A DNA stretch of 64,000 nucleotides from Enoplosus armatus (lineage: Eukaryota; Chordata; Actinopteri; Centrarchiformes; Enoplosidae), in the NCBI RefSeq assembly GCF_043641665.1, contig NC_092194.1:17175298-17239297 (forward strand), given 5' to 3'. Each line of letters opens with the position of its first letter. Positions within the stretch are counted from its first letter, which is position 1. Below the pieces are notes generated by a model, which saw only the letters and a program-made list of their open reading frames with translations, searched no databases and was not told where the DNA came from. Of the stretch, positions 1-47,523 are shown piece by piece. The position numbers were made by a program, and so were the translations under genes.

Positions 1-1267
1 CTTTTCCCTGTTGCTTCAGGCACAGATTATGACAAAAGACTATACAGGTGAGGTGAGGTCGAGACACTTTGACCTGTCAGCGTCCTCCTCCGTGGGTTTT
101 CTAGGAGAGAGTTTCCACCAGCCGGTCTCACGCTGTTCCTGTCTGTAGATCATGAGGCATCATCTTGCTGCTGCTGTCCTCACATGACCCACTCTGTGAC
201 TCTATGAGAAAGCAGAGACGCCACTGCTTCCAGATCAGTGAACCACATCCGTCTGCTGCACGCACATTTCCTCTCTCTCCCTTGTTGCCCCTCAAAAGCA
301 CTCAATCGGCCTCACAGGGGGGTTGCTCTGTGAACCTCTCGCTAACATTTAACTCACTGTGTCTCCGTCTAGTGGGCATGCATGGGACAAACGTTGGCTG
401 CAGTGGCAGGCTGCTGTGGGGTTAATGGAATGAAAGCTATACTAGATTTGATATCTTGTTCTAGCTGCACTCTAGGAAATGAAATGAAGATGTGCTGCGA
501 GATGAAGATTCTGCACAGAAGATAAAATCTATGAGACTGTAAGAGATGAGCTACATACTCTGCATCCATTTTGACGTGCAGATTTGAGGCTAGTACTGCT
601 TCTCTAAGCTTTCATGAGTATATAAATGACACATAACATATGTTGTTGTTATGCATCAAAACTGAGCAAGAATTACCACTACGGCTCACTTTTATATGAT
701 TTTCAATAGCTGCATCATTTCCGTTTTAGTTTGGAAGCTGGAAAGAATTAAGAATAAATTGATTTGCATTTTTATAAAGTGATAAATATACTGGAGAAAC
801 TGGTCAAAACTGGACAAAAGGAGCTAAATTGAATTTTGCCAGAGTATTGTTTACATATATTACATATTCACACATTGTTTTGCTTTGTGAATACATTTTC
901 CTGAAGTTAATCTTGACACCATCAGAGCACTCATGTTTCTTTATCGTCTCCAAATTAATCAGATGTATCAAACTTCGTCACAGCAGACATTTTGACTTGT
1001 CATAGCAGGAAAAGCACATGTGTTACTGATGGCTCCGTTCCAGCAATTAATGCAACACAATGCAGCAATTAACAATGTTATTAGTCGCACCTGTTTTGAC
1101 AAGTTAAATATATCTGCTGTGAAAACATTTCAACATGGGATAGGATAAGAGAACACTGTGTTTATCCCTGAACATAATTTCAGGTGTCACAGCAGACAAA
1201 CAGTACACAGAACAATATAGAATGACTTTTAAAGGAAATTAAAGGAATGTCAGAAGTGTACAAATGT

Positions 1268-1370
1268 TGAGGCGCCCTGGTAACTGCCTAATGGTTAAGG
1301 CACGTACCACATAACCACAACGTCCACGGTCTCCCACTGCTGGCTGTCAAGAAATAATCTGAAAAAAAGT
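1268..1370 (+). mobile_element. tRNA-derived SINE fragment
   Basis: Contains the A-box-like head cctaatggttaaggcacgta followed by ccacaacgtccacggtctccc. Resembles the copy at 8029-8180 and the common percomorph tRNA-headed SINE; the 3' tail is missing or decayed. Confidence 0.6.
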
Positions 1371-2279
1371 GACTAGAATAGGAGGCCTGAATGGTGCAAC
1401 ATAAATGTGCAAATGTCAGCAACCACTGTAGAGTGAGTATGTGTTCATCCAAGTCAGGAAGTAAATATGCAATGCAGTATTATCAGAACAATAACTACAG
1501 AGAGCACATGTTTCACTTCACTAGGCCTCTAAACTGGCCTGAGGCATCAGCTAATTACTTGGCTGCTAAGGGCCCCACAGCCACCAGGGGGCCCATAAAT
1601 GCAGCAAATTAAAAATGGGGAAGTCTCCTCAGGTTCCTGTGTTCATTTTGCCATCATTTAAATAACTACTTTGTGTTTGTTGTATATTTTATGCACCTTT
1701 CAGAAGATTAAAGCAGAAAATAAGTTTTACTAAGGTAATTCGTGTTTTGCCTTTCAGTTATTCTAATTGAAGTTAGTGGTAATTAATGAATACATATGCA
1801 CCATGCAAAGGTCATTTTGAAACATTAAAGTTGTTACCTAGTTTAGTTTTAGATGTACACTGATGATATTCAGATGGACACTTCCCTCTTAGATTTTAAC
1901 ATAGGTGACTTGGACTGTTGTGTGACCATGAAAAACACATGTATGAGGGGGTCAAACAAATATTCACCATAGCCCCAGACAGGCCAGAGGCTGACGCTGC
2001 TTGGCCATCACACTGGCACCTTAGCAATTAAATCAACATAAACCAAATCTCTCTGAGGGGAAGTGGTGGAATAACAAAAGGGCATTCGTCTTTGCACACA
2101 GGTCTAGAGTTTATTTTTGCATTAAGGTCACATCAGACGGGCACTTAGGGCGACCAGAGTGGCACTTAGGGGGCTACTGCGCCCCTCAAATGTCTCTGAG
2201 GGGCAATATATGTTAAAATAAATTTGCATGGAAGTGCCTCGCTTGGGCACTAATGTTTAAACCTTCAAGCAGAAGTTCT

Positions 2280-2465
2280 GAAGCATCCCTGTGGTCTCAG
2301 GTGCATGCCATGTGATCCCAATGTCCCTGGTTCAATTTCAGCTTTAGATCTTTGTTGCATGTTACACCCCTTATTTTTTCTATGTGTACTGTGCATATAT
2401 CTACTGTCACATGTCAAATAAATAAACTGCCCCCAAAAATGTAATAAATAAATAAAAAAATAAAG
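2280..2465 (+). mobile_element. tRNA-derived SINE, degraded copy
   Basis: Contains catgtgatcccaatgtccct, a decayed B-box segment (ggttcaatttcag), the tttgttgcatgttac body motif and a tcaaataaataaa tail ending A-rich. Same family as the copies at 8029 and 54085 by these shared blocks. Confidence 0.55.
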
Positions 2466-2639
2466 GGCACTTCAGCAGTGTTTTCTGGCACGCCACAAGG
2501 CTCCTGAGAGGAAATCATATATAATATAAAGAGATCTACATGTGTGTAGGGGGGTCCATTATAATGACTTATTAGTCCCAGACCACCTCCACTCCACTCC
2601 ACCACCCCCCTGCCCCTCTGCACACTGTGGTGTAGCCTT

Positions 2640-3010
2640 GATGACGGACCCAGATGAATCCGGTAGTCTTTAGGACCCTGCGGCAGCCGGCAGACAGTCT
2701 GCAGGCCCCTGCAGCGAGAGCGGTGCATCTGGAAGAGAGCTGGCCGGCTGGGGAGGTGGAGGACGGGGAGAGAAGAGGAAGGAGGCTCCGGGAGCAAGCG
2801 AGACAAAAAGGGTCAGGCCTGGGACTTGGGAAAATCGGGTAACGAACACACAGCGATTCGCGCATTTAATTCCGTTTAACCCGGCACCGGTTAGCTGCGC
2901 AGGAAGGGAAACCTTTATGTGAACAAAAACGTGAAAGCCCCGAGAGCGGAAGGCGCTCGATGGAAATGGGGAAATAGCGATTTAAGGGTTTTGCGTTTTG
3001 CAGATGTGCT
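2640..3010 (+). promoter_or_regulatory. GC/CpG-rich probable dnmt3a promoter and non-coding first exon
   Basis: This stretch is markedly richer in G+C and CpG than the AT-rich sequence on both sides. It lies about 1 kb upstream of the start-codon exon, as expected for a CpG-type promoter. A possible donor (ATCGG/gtaacg, near 2838) could end a leader exon spliced to the acceptor at 3975. The transcription start is not determinable here; this is inference from composition and position. Confidence 0.4.
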
Positions 3011-3975
3011 GATTGGACATCGCGATGTGCACTTGAACTTGATCGTATTTACAGCAGAGAAGCAGGACCGCGGCTCCTGAAAACACTGGCCTCATTAAAA
3101 AAATATATAACGGGGATGTATACTTCAGTGGCCGTGGCCTGCAAAAGAGCCACAACCCCCTGGGTCATATTGCAGACTTCCCCCCTGCTGCAAAGACGTC
3201 TAAAACTTTGCAAATTTAACGGCATAGCCATTTGAATAATACATGCAAGTGAGTCGATCGCAGGAATGTAAGCGTGTGGCCTGCGTGGAGCTTCATGTGC
3301 GTGGACATGCGGTGACATTCAACGCCTGTGTGGCCCTATAATAAATTATTTGTTCAAGATAAAACGTTCTGGTTGTTGCCTGAATTTATAGGATTTGATT
3401 CCAGCAGCCTATTAGACCTTTAAAATAACTCAGAACCGGCTGTCATTGACTTAACCCCTCAGAGGGACTTGCACACATCCTACATGAATAGAGGTATATA
3501 TTTTTGCACATGTCCACGAGTGCAACTGTGTCTCCGTTGTGTGCGTATGTCTGACTGCTATAGAGTAACTTTAACCCAGACACATGAAATATTAATGAAG
3601 AAAAGAGTCAAACAACATAATCATCCTGGATTTATTCTGCAGCGTTATTGTGCGCACATTAGCAGCCATTTAATGTCGACTACTGTACACCCATACATCC
3701 ATGTCGTGTAGTGGCCTGGGCCCTATAGGCGATAGTAGACATACAGTATCCTATAGCCGCCATGACGTGCACTCAACAGAGGAAAGCTGATGCTCAGAAA
3801 GAGCCTCTTTATGACAGAAAATACAATTTCACCAAACTGATTTGAGGAAATGTGCACAGACGTGTGTCAGGGTTGTCACTGCAGCAATTTGCATGAAAGT
3901 GTGAATGAAAGCATCACAAAACTAGAGTTCATCTAAAGTGTGAGGAATGAACACGTTTTCCTTCTTCTCTTCCAG

Positions 3976-4106
3976 GAGAGCCGAGAGAAGAGGGATCATC
4001 TCTCATTTTCTTTTTCTTTTTTTTGTGTTCCTTTTGAGTTTGTTTTCACCTCATCTAAATCGGCCATTGTCAGACATCGCCCACAAGCCCCAAAAGATCC
4101 TCGACG
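3976..4106 (+). other. dnmt3a: dnmt3a 5' UTR part of the start-codon exon
   Basis: A pyrimidine-rich acceptor (cttctcttccag) ends at 3975. The following 131 bases carry no ATG in the dnmt3a frame before the chosen start at 4107, whose exon ends in a good donor (ATG/gtaagg) in phase 0 with the next exon. The acceptor implies at least one upstream non-coding exon. Confidence 0.6.
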
Positions 4107-39038
<34,932 letters not shown>

Positions 39039-41467
39039 GCAGCAAGAGAAGTCGCTCAGAACCATTTAGGAACTACAACTGTATGTTGTGACTAGAAATA
39101 AGAGCCTTGATCCTCAAATTATACTCTTGTATAATTTGCAAGCGAAACATTGACGTAGACTTCACATTATTTCTTGTATTTGAATTGTAATTCTTATTCT
39201 ATTTAATTTTGATATGTCATTTTACCTTTTAGCAGTGTTATCAAGTATTGTTGATTTGTTTGTGCAAGCTATACTTGAGACTATGCTTTCTTCTCAAGAC
39301 ACTGAGACAGAAAACAACATGAGCAACATGTATTTTAAAAGAGACGGTAATGAGATGGGAAAGATCCGAAAAGACAGGGAATGGTTTTGAGATATGTGAA
39401 ATGTTTCTGCTGTGTGAGCGTACTGTACGTCGGGGCTGCGAGATTCCCACCTGCAGTGCAGCCATGCTTCCAGCTACTGAGCCTCACAGAGATGTGAAGA
39501 GAAAGGCGATTTTCTTCAGTGTCAGGAGAGCTGTGTCTCTAAGAATCCAAAACACCAGATCACATATACCTCTTTGTTTACAGTTTCTATACACAACTGA
39601 AGGTAATAAAGGTACTACTGTAATATGGTTACAATACCATGGTGCTCCAAGATGATGAGAAACATCATAGCCCATGTGGCACTACAACTTTAGACAATAC
39701 GGAGCTCTTTAACCTGTTGCTGGAAAAACTTGTGTTTGATGTTTTTACACTTAATGAAAAAAAAAAAACTATTCTGTTCTGTCGTGAGTGACAGACAGTA
39801 GACTGCAAAATAGAGCATATCCTCTTTTGTGCATGTCACAGCTTTTATACAGTTTGTACTGGTGCTCATTTAATCTGTCAGCCTTGCCACACTCAGGCTC
39901 ACTACCTGGATCTGCACAAACAGAAAGTGAAGCTAGCCACATGGGAAATGATGTTTTCCGTCATTCAAAAGATAAAAAAAAAAACACAAAAAAAAACCGT
40001 AAGATCAACGTCTGTGAAACTATTTTTTTTTTTCTAGTTTCATCCTGACCAATGACATTACTGTACAACTGTTAGCAAGTGTGGTCGCTGGAGGGAGGGA
40101 GGTTGACCAGGCCGGGTAACTCTGCTCCACAACTTCCACCTCTCTAAACTGAAAAACCGTCAGGTGCAAATCCTCAACAATATGGTGCGGCTTCACAAAG
40201 TTCTTCTACCTTTTTATAGCAATTTTGTGCTGTTTTATCAACATTATAAAGCACTTTTATATGTATACTTTCTTTTTTTCTTGATATTTTTAAAAAAAGA
40301 TATTGGTTCTTGTGAATTGTTTTTTTTGTTTATCGTTTTATGATGTGAACTGATCTACCCTCGTGTAATACTTTTTGTATACAGTAGGGCTGTGCCAATA
40401 GAAGTAAGAGAATGGATTTTGATATGTGAAACCCATGTTATTTGACTCAGTGTACAGTAGATGGATTGACATTTGTAACCCCACACCTTTTTCCCTTCCT
40501 CCATCATCCATATTGTTCTCTGTTTTAAAGCAGCGATACAGTATGTACTCCCCAAATTCAAAGAATGTCTATTTCTATTAAGATTGTAAAATGTAAGACA
40601 GAGTTAAAGAACTATGTCATGCGCTTTATATAATATTTTGTCCCTTGTGAAGGACAGTTGGCCCTGATACGTCGTAGTCGTCATGTTGACAAATTAAAGT
40701 GCTGATCCAAATATGGATTACATTCACAAACTAAATTCTCTTGATTGTAACCTCTAAGCTAAATATGGAGGATTTAGGCTGCAGTTTGTCAAAACGAAAA
40801 ACTGACACAGTGTTTGACACTCAGACGTCAGCACTCAAAGAGTAAAGAGGGTAATAAAAACAGATGTTATCGCTTATCTATATCATATTTAAGATTCAAA
40901 ATTTGAAATTTAATTTCTTAATGTAATTAATTTCTTAAGTGACCTTATTGCCATCATTTTTGTCCGCGCACACTGCGCTCAATATGAGCTCCTGTGCTTT
41001 GTGATATTTTAACCAGATGTTATTTCCCCCTCCTCCTATAATACTTAACATCCCCTCATGTTTGTACATTTTGTACATAGAGTTTTTCCGGTTGCTGTTT
41101 TCAATTTGTTTTTATCTTTTTTTTTTTAATTACGTATGAGATGTACAAATATAATTCTTTGCTAATATATATCATCAAATTAGGAGAAAAAAAATTCTTA
41201 GGTTAAAAATAAAAAAATCAAGTGACAAATTTGATTCAAAACTTGCTTTGAGCATTAGATGTAGGGAGACTCCAAGTCGACTTTTATCGTACTGATTTGT
41301 TTGTGTCAAGTGAATCCAGATTTAATGTCATGTGATCTTAATAGTGGTCTATGGAGAGCTTTAAGATGAACGGTCTCAACTTCACTGCACAGCCCTACAT
41401 GGTGGTGTTCTTTTGCTTCTGTTTCCTTTTGTAAGACTTCAAAAAGAGGGATTGTAGGTGTTTCCGA

Positions 41468-41475
41468 TGGTGCTA
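41468..41475 (+). promoter_or_regulatory. miR-29 target site, 8-mer
   Basis: TGGTGCTA is the perfect 8-mer complement of the miR-29 seed. miR-29 repression of DNMT3A through its 3' UTR is established in mammals. Three 7-mer matches (TGGTGCT) lie at 39640-39646, 39860-39866 and 41695-41701. Confidence 0.6.
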
Positions 41476-41847
41476 AACATTGTATCTAATCAAGAAAAAT
41501 ATATTTGATTGGAAGAGAAATAAACACGTCTCGACAATGACTGTTTTTAAGTTCCTTGTAGTAATGGAAAAAGAACTATTATTTCACTCATATAAATATA
41601 TTAACAAAGGCATTTTAACTTTGTACTTGAAAAAATAAGGATAACAAATAATGAAAGGTTTCCTATATTGTTTTAGACTAGAGATTGCTGTAGTTGGTGC
41701 TTATGTGTGGGAAAAATCGTGTGAGAAAAAAAACGGTAATAACTTACTGTAGCATAATGTATGCTTAATACGCATTGCTTCTTAATCCTACATTCCATGC
41801 CGTACTATTCTCCATGTCTGTTTTCAAAATGTTGTTTTGAATTGATT

Positions 41848-41873
41848 GTTTTGTTTTGTTTTGTTTTGTTTTG
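41848..41873. repeat. (GTTTT)n pentanucleotide repeat
   Basis: Five GTTTT units within the presumed dnmt3a 3' UTR. Confidence 0.9.
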
Positions 41874-42136
41874 GGTTTTGTTTTTTTTTACCAGAAACAA
41901 CATTTAATTTTTACTGGTCAAGGCAGGTCAATAATTCTATATTCGGTGATACTGTTGACACTCTGTGTGACTTTCTTTCTGTCATAACTGTTTCTGGCCT
42001 ATACGCTTTTCCTCAAGACCAGTTCGTACAGCAAATGTAGCAGTCATTCTCCACTTTGACCCCCCCCCCATACTTATGTTTAGTGTCCAGAGAGAAGATA
42101 AAGGCTCCGTATGTACTTGTGCTGGAGAACACTTGA

Positions 42137-42142
42137 ATAAAT
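42137..42142 (+). promoter_or_regulatory. poly(A) signal AATAAA, distal dnmt3a candidate
   Basis: AATAAA followed by atgtattgtttttgtg, a U/GU-rich downstream element. It is the last good signal before repetitive intergenic sequence. Confidence 0.5.
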
Positions 42143-42159
42143 GTATTGTTTTTGTGCAA

Positions 42160-44560
42160 AAAATCTGCCACCTTCTGTCCTTTTTTTATTCATATTTAAT
42201 TTTAAAAAAGTACCCGACCTTTCAAATTTACATTAAAGCCCCTGAAAATGTGGTTTCCAATCTCAAAAATTATCTGTAATATTAAATATGAATTATTAAA
42301 TGTGCCACAATCAAAGTTGATAGGTGTTACTTAAGAATTCAACTCAAAAACCCAGTTAATCTGCTTCATCAGGACTCTGTGGGTGTGGTTTAATCAGATT
42401 TAACTGACAGTGGCAACATTAGCAAACAATCCGACAAATGTCATCAGATTTTGATTCAAATGTTGCTAAACTGCTGATTGGTGTACAGCTATACATGACA
42501 TCACTTTTTTTCCAGCTCAGTCCCGCCCACGTCAAGCTCGTGAGAGGAGCACAGAAAAAAATAAAAATACAGAAAATCTCTCCTGACCCCCCCCCCCCCC
42601 CCCCCCCCAAAAAACTTTCAAATTTAGCAGAACTAATTGTATACAAAACTATATACTAATCTTCCTTGTAGTTGGTGTACAAGACACACTAAATAGGTTT
42701 ATACCAACAGGAAATTATACAATACTTATCCATCAATGACACTGCCAATTAAAATTTATAAAAAATGTTTTTTTCCCAAAAATATATAGTATTTTTTTGT
42801 TTTCTGACGTGTTCCTGGAGCTGTTTTTACCACGAGTCACATTTTTGAGAATACTTGATTTTGTCACTTTTCTGGTGTGAACGCTGCGTACTAAAAACTT
42901 GCTTTGAATTAGTATGTAGTGTGGACTTGTTGTAAAGTAATGGCTTGCTGGGACACTTGAAAAGCACACAACATTAAGGATGGCTTTGTTCTATTACATT
43001 TGAGTGAATTTGAGATCATATCACGTAATAATTGTCATATTTATGAGTCATATTTATGAGAATAATGAGAATGAGAAACTATCTCGTAATTAAGATACAA
43101 TAAAGTCAGAGTTATGGGGAGACGTGATAATGAAAACCTCTCCTCAAGGGGCAGAAATGGGCTTCCTTGGCACTTGTCTCATTGTAATGCTAATATTTCT
43201 GATATTTAGGCATAATTAACGTTCACATGACTCTGCTTTAGCTTCTAATTGTCATGGGGTTGATAGAGTAGGACATTGATATTCAGCTCCAGTTTCCATG
43301 GCACCTTGCCCTCCAGCAGGGGATCTACTACTTGGTGTCTTGGCACCTGGGTCTTCACCACCCTCAGTGCTTTCAATAAGGGTGTTGCCCTGCAGCTCCT
43401 CTCTGATCAGACCTGAACATGTTGCCACTCTAAAGCCTTTCATTCAGCCCTCAATCAGGCCCAGTTCATGTTCTTGCACTTACATTTCCTACTAATGCCA
43501 TATGCTCGTAAATATATGATTTACCCCTTTTATGTTTAGTTTTTTCCTCAATTACAGTTGTGGCAGATCAAATCCAGGTCGTGTAAGATAAGACATGCAG
43601 AAGACTAGGTTATCAATATATCCTATTAAAGCTCAGAGAGACATTTAAGCCATTAAAGGCATGATAATACATTATAATAATCTGTTATGCAGCCTCACTC
43701 TGCTGTTATCTTCATCTCACCCTCTTCCTCTGATAGTGGTACAGCCTCCACGGAGCGGACACGCCCTAAGTCCAAAGCAATTGGTTGCTTAGGCGACCAA
43801 GCCTTCACTCAGCGCTGCTGATTGGAGGGTGGCACCGTCGCACGGCCTGGATGCTGCGATCTGCATCAAGGTACCCACAGAATGATGGAGTGGTACCGGA
43901 AGAGTGGCAATTTGCCTACAAAATAAAAGCATAGAAATGCGTCCAGAGTGAGTCTTAAAGATGACGGTGAGATGATGGCAATGCAATGATCTCAATCTCA
44001 AAACAAAAACCAAGACGATAGTTTAGCCACTGTAATAATTTTATTTGATAATAAGAGATGTTGCCAATAATTTACTTGTTGTGAAAAATAGTCATTATAC
44101 CGTTAAACAAAACATTTGCATAACTTAACAAAGTGCCATCATGTATGAACACTTACAAAATATATGTAGCACAATTACATATAATTTTAGTAGTCAACTT
44201 GGTCACCTAATGAGCAATTTGCATAACTGTCTCTAGTTTTAAGAGGTATTTATGAAGTGATTAATGTTATTTATTGATTTTATTACTAACAACATCCCCT
44301 CGGGTTTATATAAATTAAGACTATAGCATTATCAAAGTATACACAGACTGAGGCAGTAGCAAAACTTTTTCCCAATCCAATATTGGCCGCCTCCTTTTTG
44401 TCCAGTGCATGCTGGGAGAAGGTATATTGCACAGATGTATATGGGGCTGGCAGCAAAATCTGTGAAAATTACATATGGGGGAAAAATTATTTTAATTTCG
44501 TACATATCAGACAAGTTTTGTCACACTAGCCCTTTGCAAAGGGAAACTATTTGGATTTTA
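42160..44560. other. Intergenic spacer between dnmt3a and dpysl5
   Basis: 2.4 kb, AT-rich. Contains a 22-base poly-C run (42587-42608) and a fragment of the gagaaactatctcgtaatta repeat (43050-43110). No gene supported. Confidence 0.65.
42587..42608. repeat. Poly-C tract, 22 bases
   Basis: Uninterrupted C homopolymer followed by an A run. It creates false Pro- and Gly-rich ORFs, and its length is liable to sequencing error. Confidence 0.9.
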
Positions 44561-44747
44561 TTTTGAAAGCCGTAGCCGGAAGTCTAATTTGTATCCCTTT
44601 GCTGACTTGACGGTAATGATGCTGCGGTCTGCTGGTCCCGGACCGGCCAGGAAGGCATCCATCTGGTGTGTGTATCTCCTTGGGAAGTGCCATCCACGGG
44701 TTGTGTTGCAGTCTGTTCCTGTCAGAAAGTGAGCAGAGAGCCGCCGA

Positions 44748-44787
<40 letters not shown>

Positions 44788-45180
44788 CCCAGAGAGGAGG
44801 TATGTGGTCCGCATCATCGGCATTATTCTCACTAGTTGGCTGCAGCGGCTCTGTCTGCGGGGAGGTGCTGTGCGGGAGCGTGGAGACTTTGTTTCCATGC
44901 CCCGTGGCTACACGTCTGGGTGTCTGCCCTGCCTGCTGTCCCTGCCACCCTCCCGGGATCTATACACACCCTGAAGTACAACTACACCGCTTCACCTGGA
45001 GGGCTGTGCGATTATAGTGTGAGGCCACTTTGCGTCGTTGCACAGCGAGCTGGTCTTCATTGTGGAGCAGGGAGAGGAGGGACTAGAGCGGACCGAGAGT
45101 TGGGGAGGCGGTTTCTAGGTCGGTAAGGAACGCCGTGCTGCCGATCGAGCCGGATGGAGACCGGTTTCTTTGTGTCAAGT
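44560..45180 (+). promoter_or_regulatory. GC/CpG-rich probable dpysl5 promoter and leader exon
   Basis: Composition changes from AT-rich to GC/CpG-rich here, 2.5 kb upstream of the dpysl5 start exon, whose acceptor at 47252 requires an upstream exon. Two candidate donors follow the CAG tract: AGAGGAG/gtatgt near 44799 and GTCG/gtaagg near 45123. A short possible extra leader exon (ttttcag...gtaaaa) lies near 46454-46488. Which is used cannot be read from sequence alone. Confidence 0.45.
44754..44786 (+). repeat. (CAG)11 trinucleotide repeat in the presumed dpysl5 leader
   Basis: Eleven uninterrupted CAG units just before a candidate splice donor (44799). An ATG at 44748 would read it as a Gln run in an upstream ORF, but no conserved protein follows, so I treat it as non-coding. 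Confidence 0.9.
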
Positions 45181-47252
45181 CGCACAAGTGGAAGTGTCAT
45201 CATTTCACTGCGGTCACACTGTTGCAGTAAAATAATATCATTTGCCTGGATAATTATTCTGTCTGATACTAACTGACATATACTTGAGACTGCGTTTGAT
45301 TTGTAGCAGCTTTAATAGATTTTAATGGACAAATCAAATATATCAAAAATCTAATATCAAGAAATATTTTACCAATACAGTGCCAGGGCCTATAGTTTTA
45401 TAATTGTACCCCAAAGTGAACATTTACAACACGTGCTTCAACTGTAATTCATACTATAGTTGCATATATTTAATCTGTTCATGTGTTATTTCATATTTGC
45501 TCTACTCTGCAAATCTTTAAGCAGGTAACATAAGCTCACCTGTTTGTTATTGACTAACCAGCGTCAACTTCCATAGTGGGTACTGAGCAATAGGCCCTAT
45601 AATAGAATAATAACTTTATTATAGCCTGTAGCTGCTTCCAGGCTTTGGGGAACAGATGAAATGCTGTACGAGTGTCTAACTTGTAGCCTGTTAGTATTAA
45701 ATGCATGAACATGAACCACCCTCCACATTATCAACCATCAGATCTGGATGTGTGAAGGAGTCCATGCCCATGCAGTAAAGTTGCCGCACCCTCATACGTA
45801 CGCATCCTGCACGCACACATGCACGCAAGCACGCAGGATGGGCACACTCACAAAATACACCACATCATTAGTACAGTGGTGTAAAAGGGAAGGGAGGAGG
45901 CAGGTCTTAGAGATTGCTTCTTTGTTATTGATGAATAGATACTCGCTGACAGAAATCACATCCAGCTTAACCAAGACCTGATTTTTGAAGAAAATGATGT
46001 TTGCATTATTTTTTTTAGAATACAATAGAGTAGAACAGAGTGGAGTACAGTAGAGTAGAGCACGCGTTGTTGTTGTGACCAGGATCATAGCCAGAATTGT
46101 AGAAATACTGAGGTCATGAGACCCCACCCTCACCCCCTGCAGTTCAGCAAATGTAATTTCAGAGCGTGATTCAATTCTCCACACTGCCAGGGATAAAATG
46201 CTGGATATTCCATTTTTGTGGTTCAAAATTCATCCAATTCAAATCCTCTGAGTCGAAAACTACTGGAAGCAGTCTGTAAAATACCCACCATGCGTACGTT
46301 TATAAATGTACAATGTAAAGTCCGTACAAGATGCTAAAATTCTCAAATTCCCAGAAGTACAGATTGTCTGTTACTGCACCTGTGACTCCTCATCACAGGA
46401 TGCATGAAGAGTTGTGAACAGTTCAACACCAACTGTGATCTCTCCTTTTCAGATTGTTTCATAAGAATCATTTCGGGTGCTGAAGAGGTAAAATTATCCA
46501 GTGTATTCGTTTTTTAAACATTACTTAGGGTTGGAAGGGGGCCAGGGACGTTGTGTGTGTGTCTCAACTGCTTGGCCACCTGGACGTCCCAGAATTATTT
46601 GTTTTTGTAATATAACCTGACCCAGTAATCATCTGGCGACCCCTTGGATTTATCTTGGAACTCACTGGTTGGGAAGCACTGTTGTACAGAATTTTAAAGT
46701 GAAGCTATTTGGCATCATGTTGTGAAAGAAAACCCAACTCGACTTATTTTGTCAGGCCCTATAATTCTTTCTAGAAAGATTCACAGTGAGGGATTGATTG
46801 AGGTCTTTGTAAGTAGCTTTATGCTGCTTTAGTCCTTTCAAAATAATGGCCTTATTGACCGTTGTCTGGCTTATTGTGATCCTCAACTGGATTCAGCTTC
46901 TTTCTATATACCACTACATCACTGTCCGCTGGGACGTCACATGTGGTGACTGACACAGCCTACTCTTGTAGTCTTGCAGCTGATGTCAGTCACAGCCTGA
47001 CAAACTGGCCACAGGGCAGCATCTCTGATTCTTGTCTCTGCTAGATTCACCACACTGCCTAAGAATGAGGTACTGTAAAAAAAAGTTCTTAAGTTTCTTG
47101 TAGAAAAGGTGGCAGTAGCTCTAACTTTTCTTGTGCTTTTTGTAGTTTAGCGGTTTAACATTTAGTCAGTTTACCACAAGTTTAGCAGCTGCTCACATTA
47201 CCTGACAAGAAACCTGTTAGTAAATCTATGTTTCTCTCTCTTTTCCTTGCAG
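44799..47252 (+). other. dpysl5 leader intron (probable)
   Basis: AT-rich beyond 45200 with imperfect gtagagta repeats near 46025-46060. Contains a possible small non-coding exon at 46454-46488. No coding evidence. Confidence 0.5.
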
Positions 47253-47262
47253 AGCTATAGCC

Positions 47263-47523
47263 ATGTCTTCCAGCTCAGCGATGGTGCGGATCCTGATAAA
47301 GGGCGGCAAGGTGGTGAACGACGACTGCACCCAGGAGGCCGACGTCTACATCGAGAACGGCATCATCCAGCAGGTGGGGAAGGAGCTGATGATTCCAGGT
47401 GGAGCCAAAGTGATCGACGCCTCGGGAAAACTGGTCCTCCCCGGGGGCATCGACACCAGCGTCCACCTGGAGGAGAGCTTCATGAACGCGACCACGGCAG
47501 ATGACTTCTACAGCGGCACCAAG
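47263..47523 (+). CDS. dpysl5: dpysl5 coding exon 1 (residues 1-87)
   Basis: The exon begins at 47253 after ccttgcag, with the ATG ten bases in. It encodes [15 protein letters not shown], then [21 protein letters not shown] second Met at residue 7 is possible, but the first gives the human length. [11 protein letters not shown] carries the altered HxH site. Donor gtaacg, phase 0. Confidence 0.96.

Larger units (their letters stand above)
1..2600. other. Intergenic spacer upstream of dnmt3a
   Basis: AT-rich, with only short unconserved ORFs. Contains SINE fragments near 1270-1345 and 2280-2460. A repeated ggcacttaggg motif occurs near 2139 and 2162. I see no exon I can support. Confidence 0.6.
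39039..42160 (+). other. dnmt3a: dnmt3a 3' UTR (probable extent)
   Basis: AT-rich sequence after the stop with no further dnmt3a reading frame. Candidate poly(A) signals AATAAA occur at 41519-41524 and 42137-42142; the second is followed by a GT-rich stretch. Four miR-29 seed matches (39640, 39860, 41468, 41695) and a Pumilio-type octamer TGTACATA (41072-41079) fall inside. A roughly 3.1-kb UTR is plausible because mammalian DNMT3A also has long, conserved 3' UTR forms. The end point is inferred. Confidence 0.6.

Noticed and set aside
1275..1345. Possible tRNA gene
   Set aside because: Only an A-box-like head is present, the stems do not pair and there is no proper anticodon arm; it is a SINE head. 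The same applies to 8029 and 20958.
42438..42659. Poly-Pro and poly-Gly ORFs
   Set aside because: Artefact of the 22-base poly-C run.
44666..45126. Overlapping ORFs with poly-Ala or poly-Gln in the dpysl5 leader region
   Set aside because: All three arise from one CAG tract read in different frames, with no conserved protein around it.
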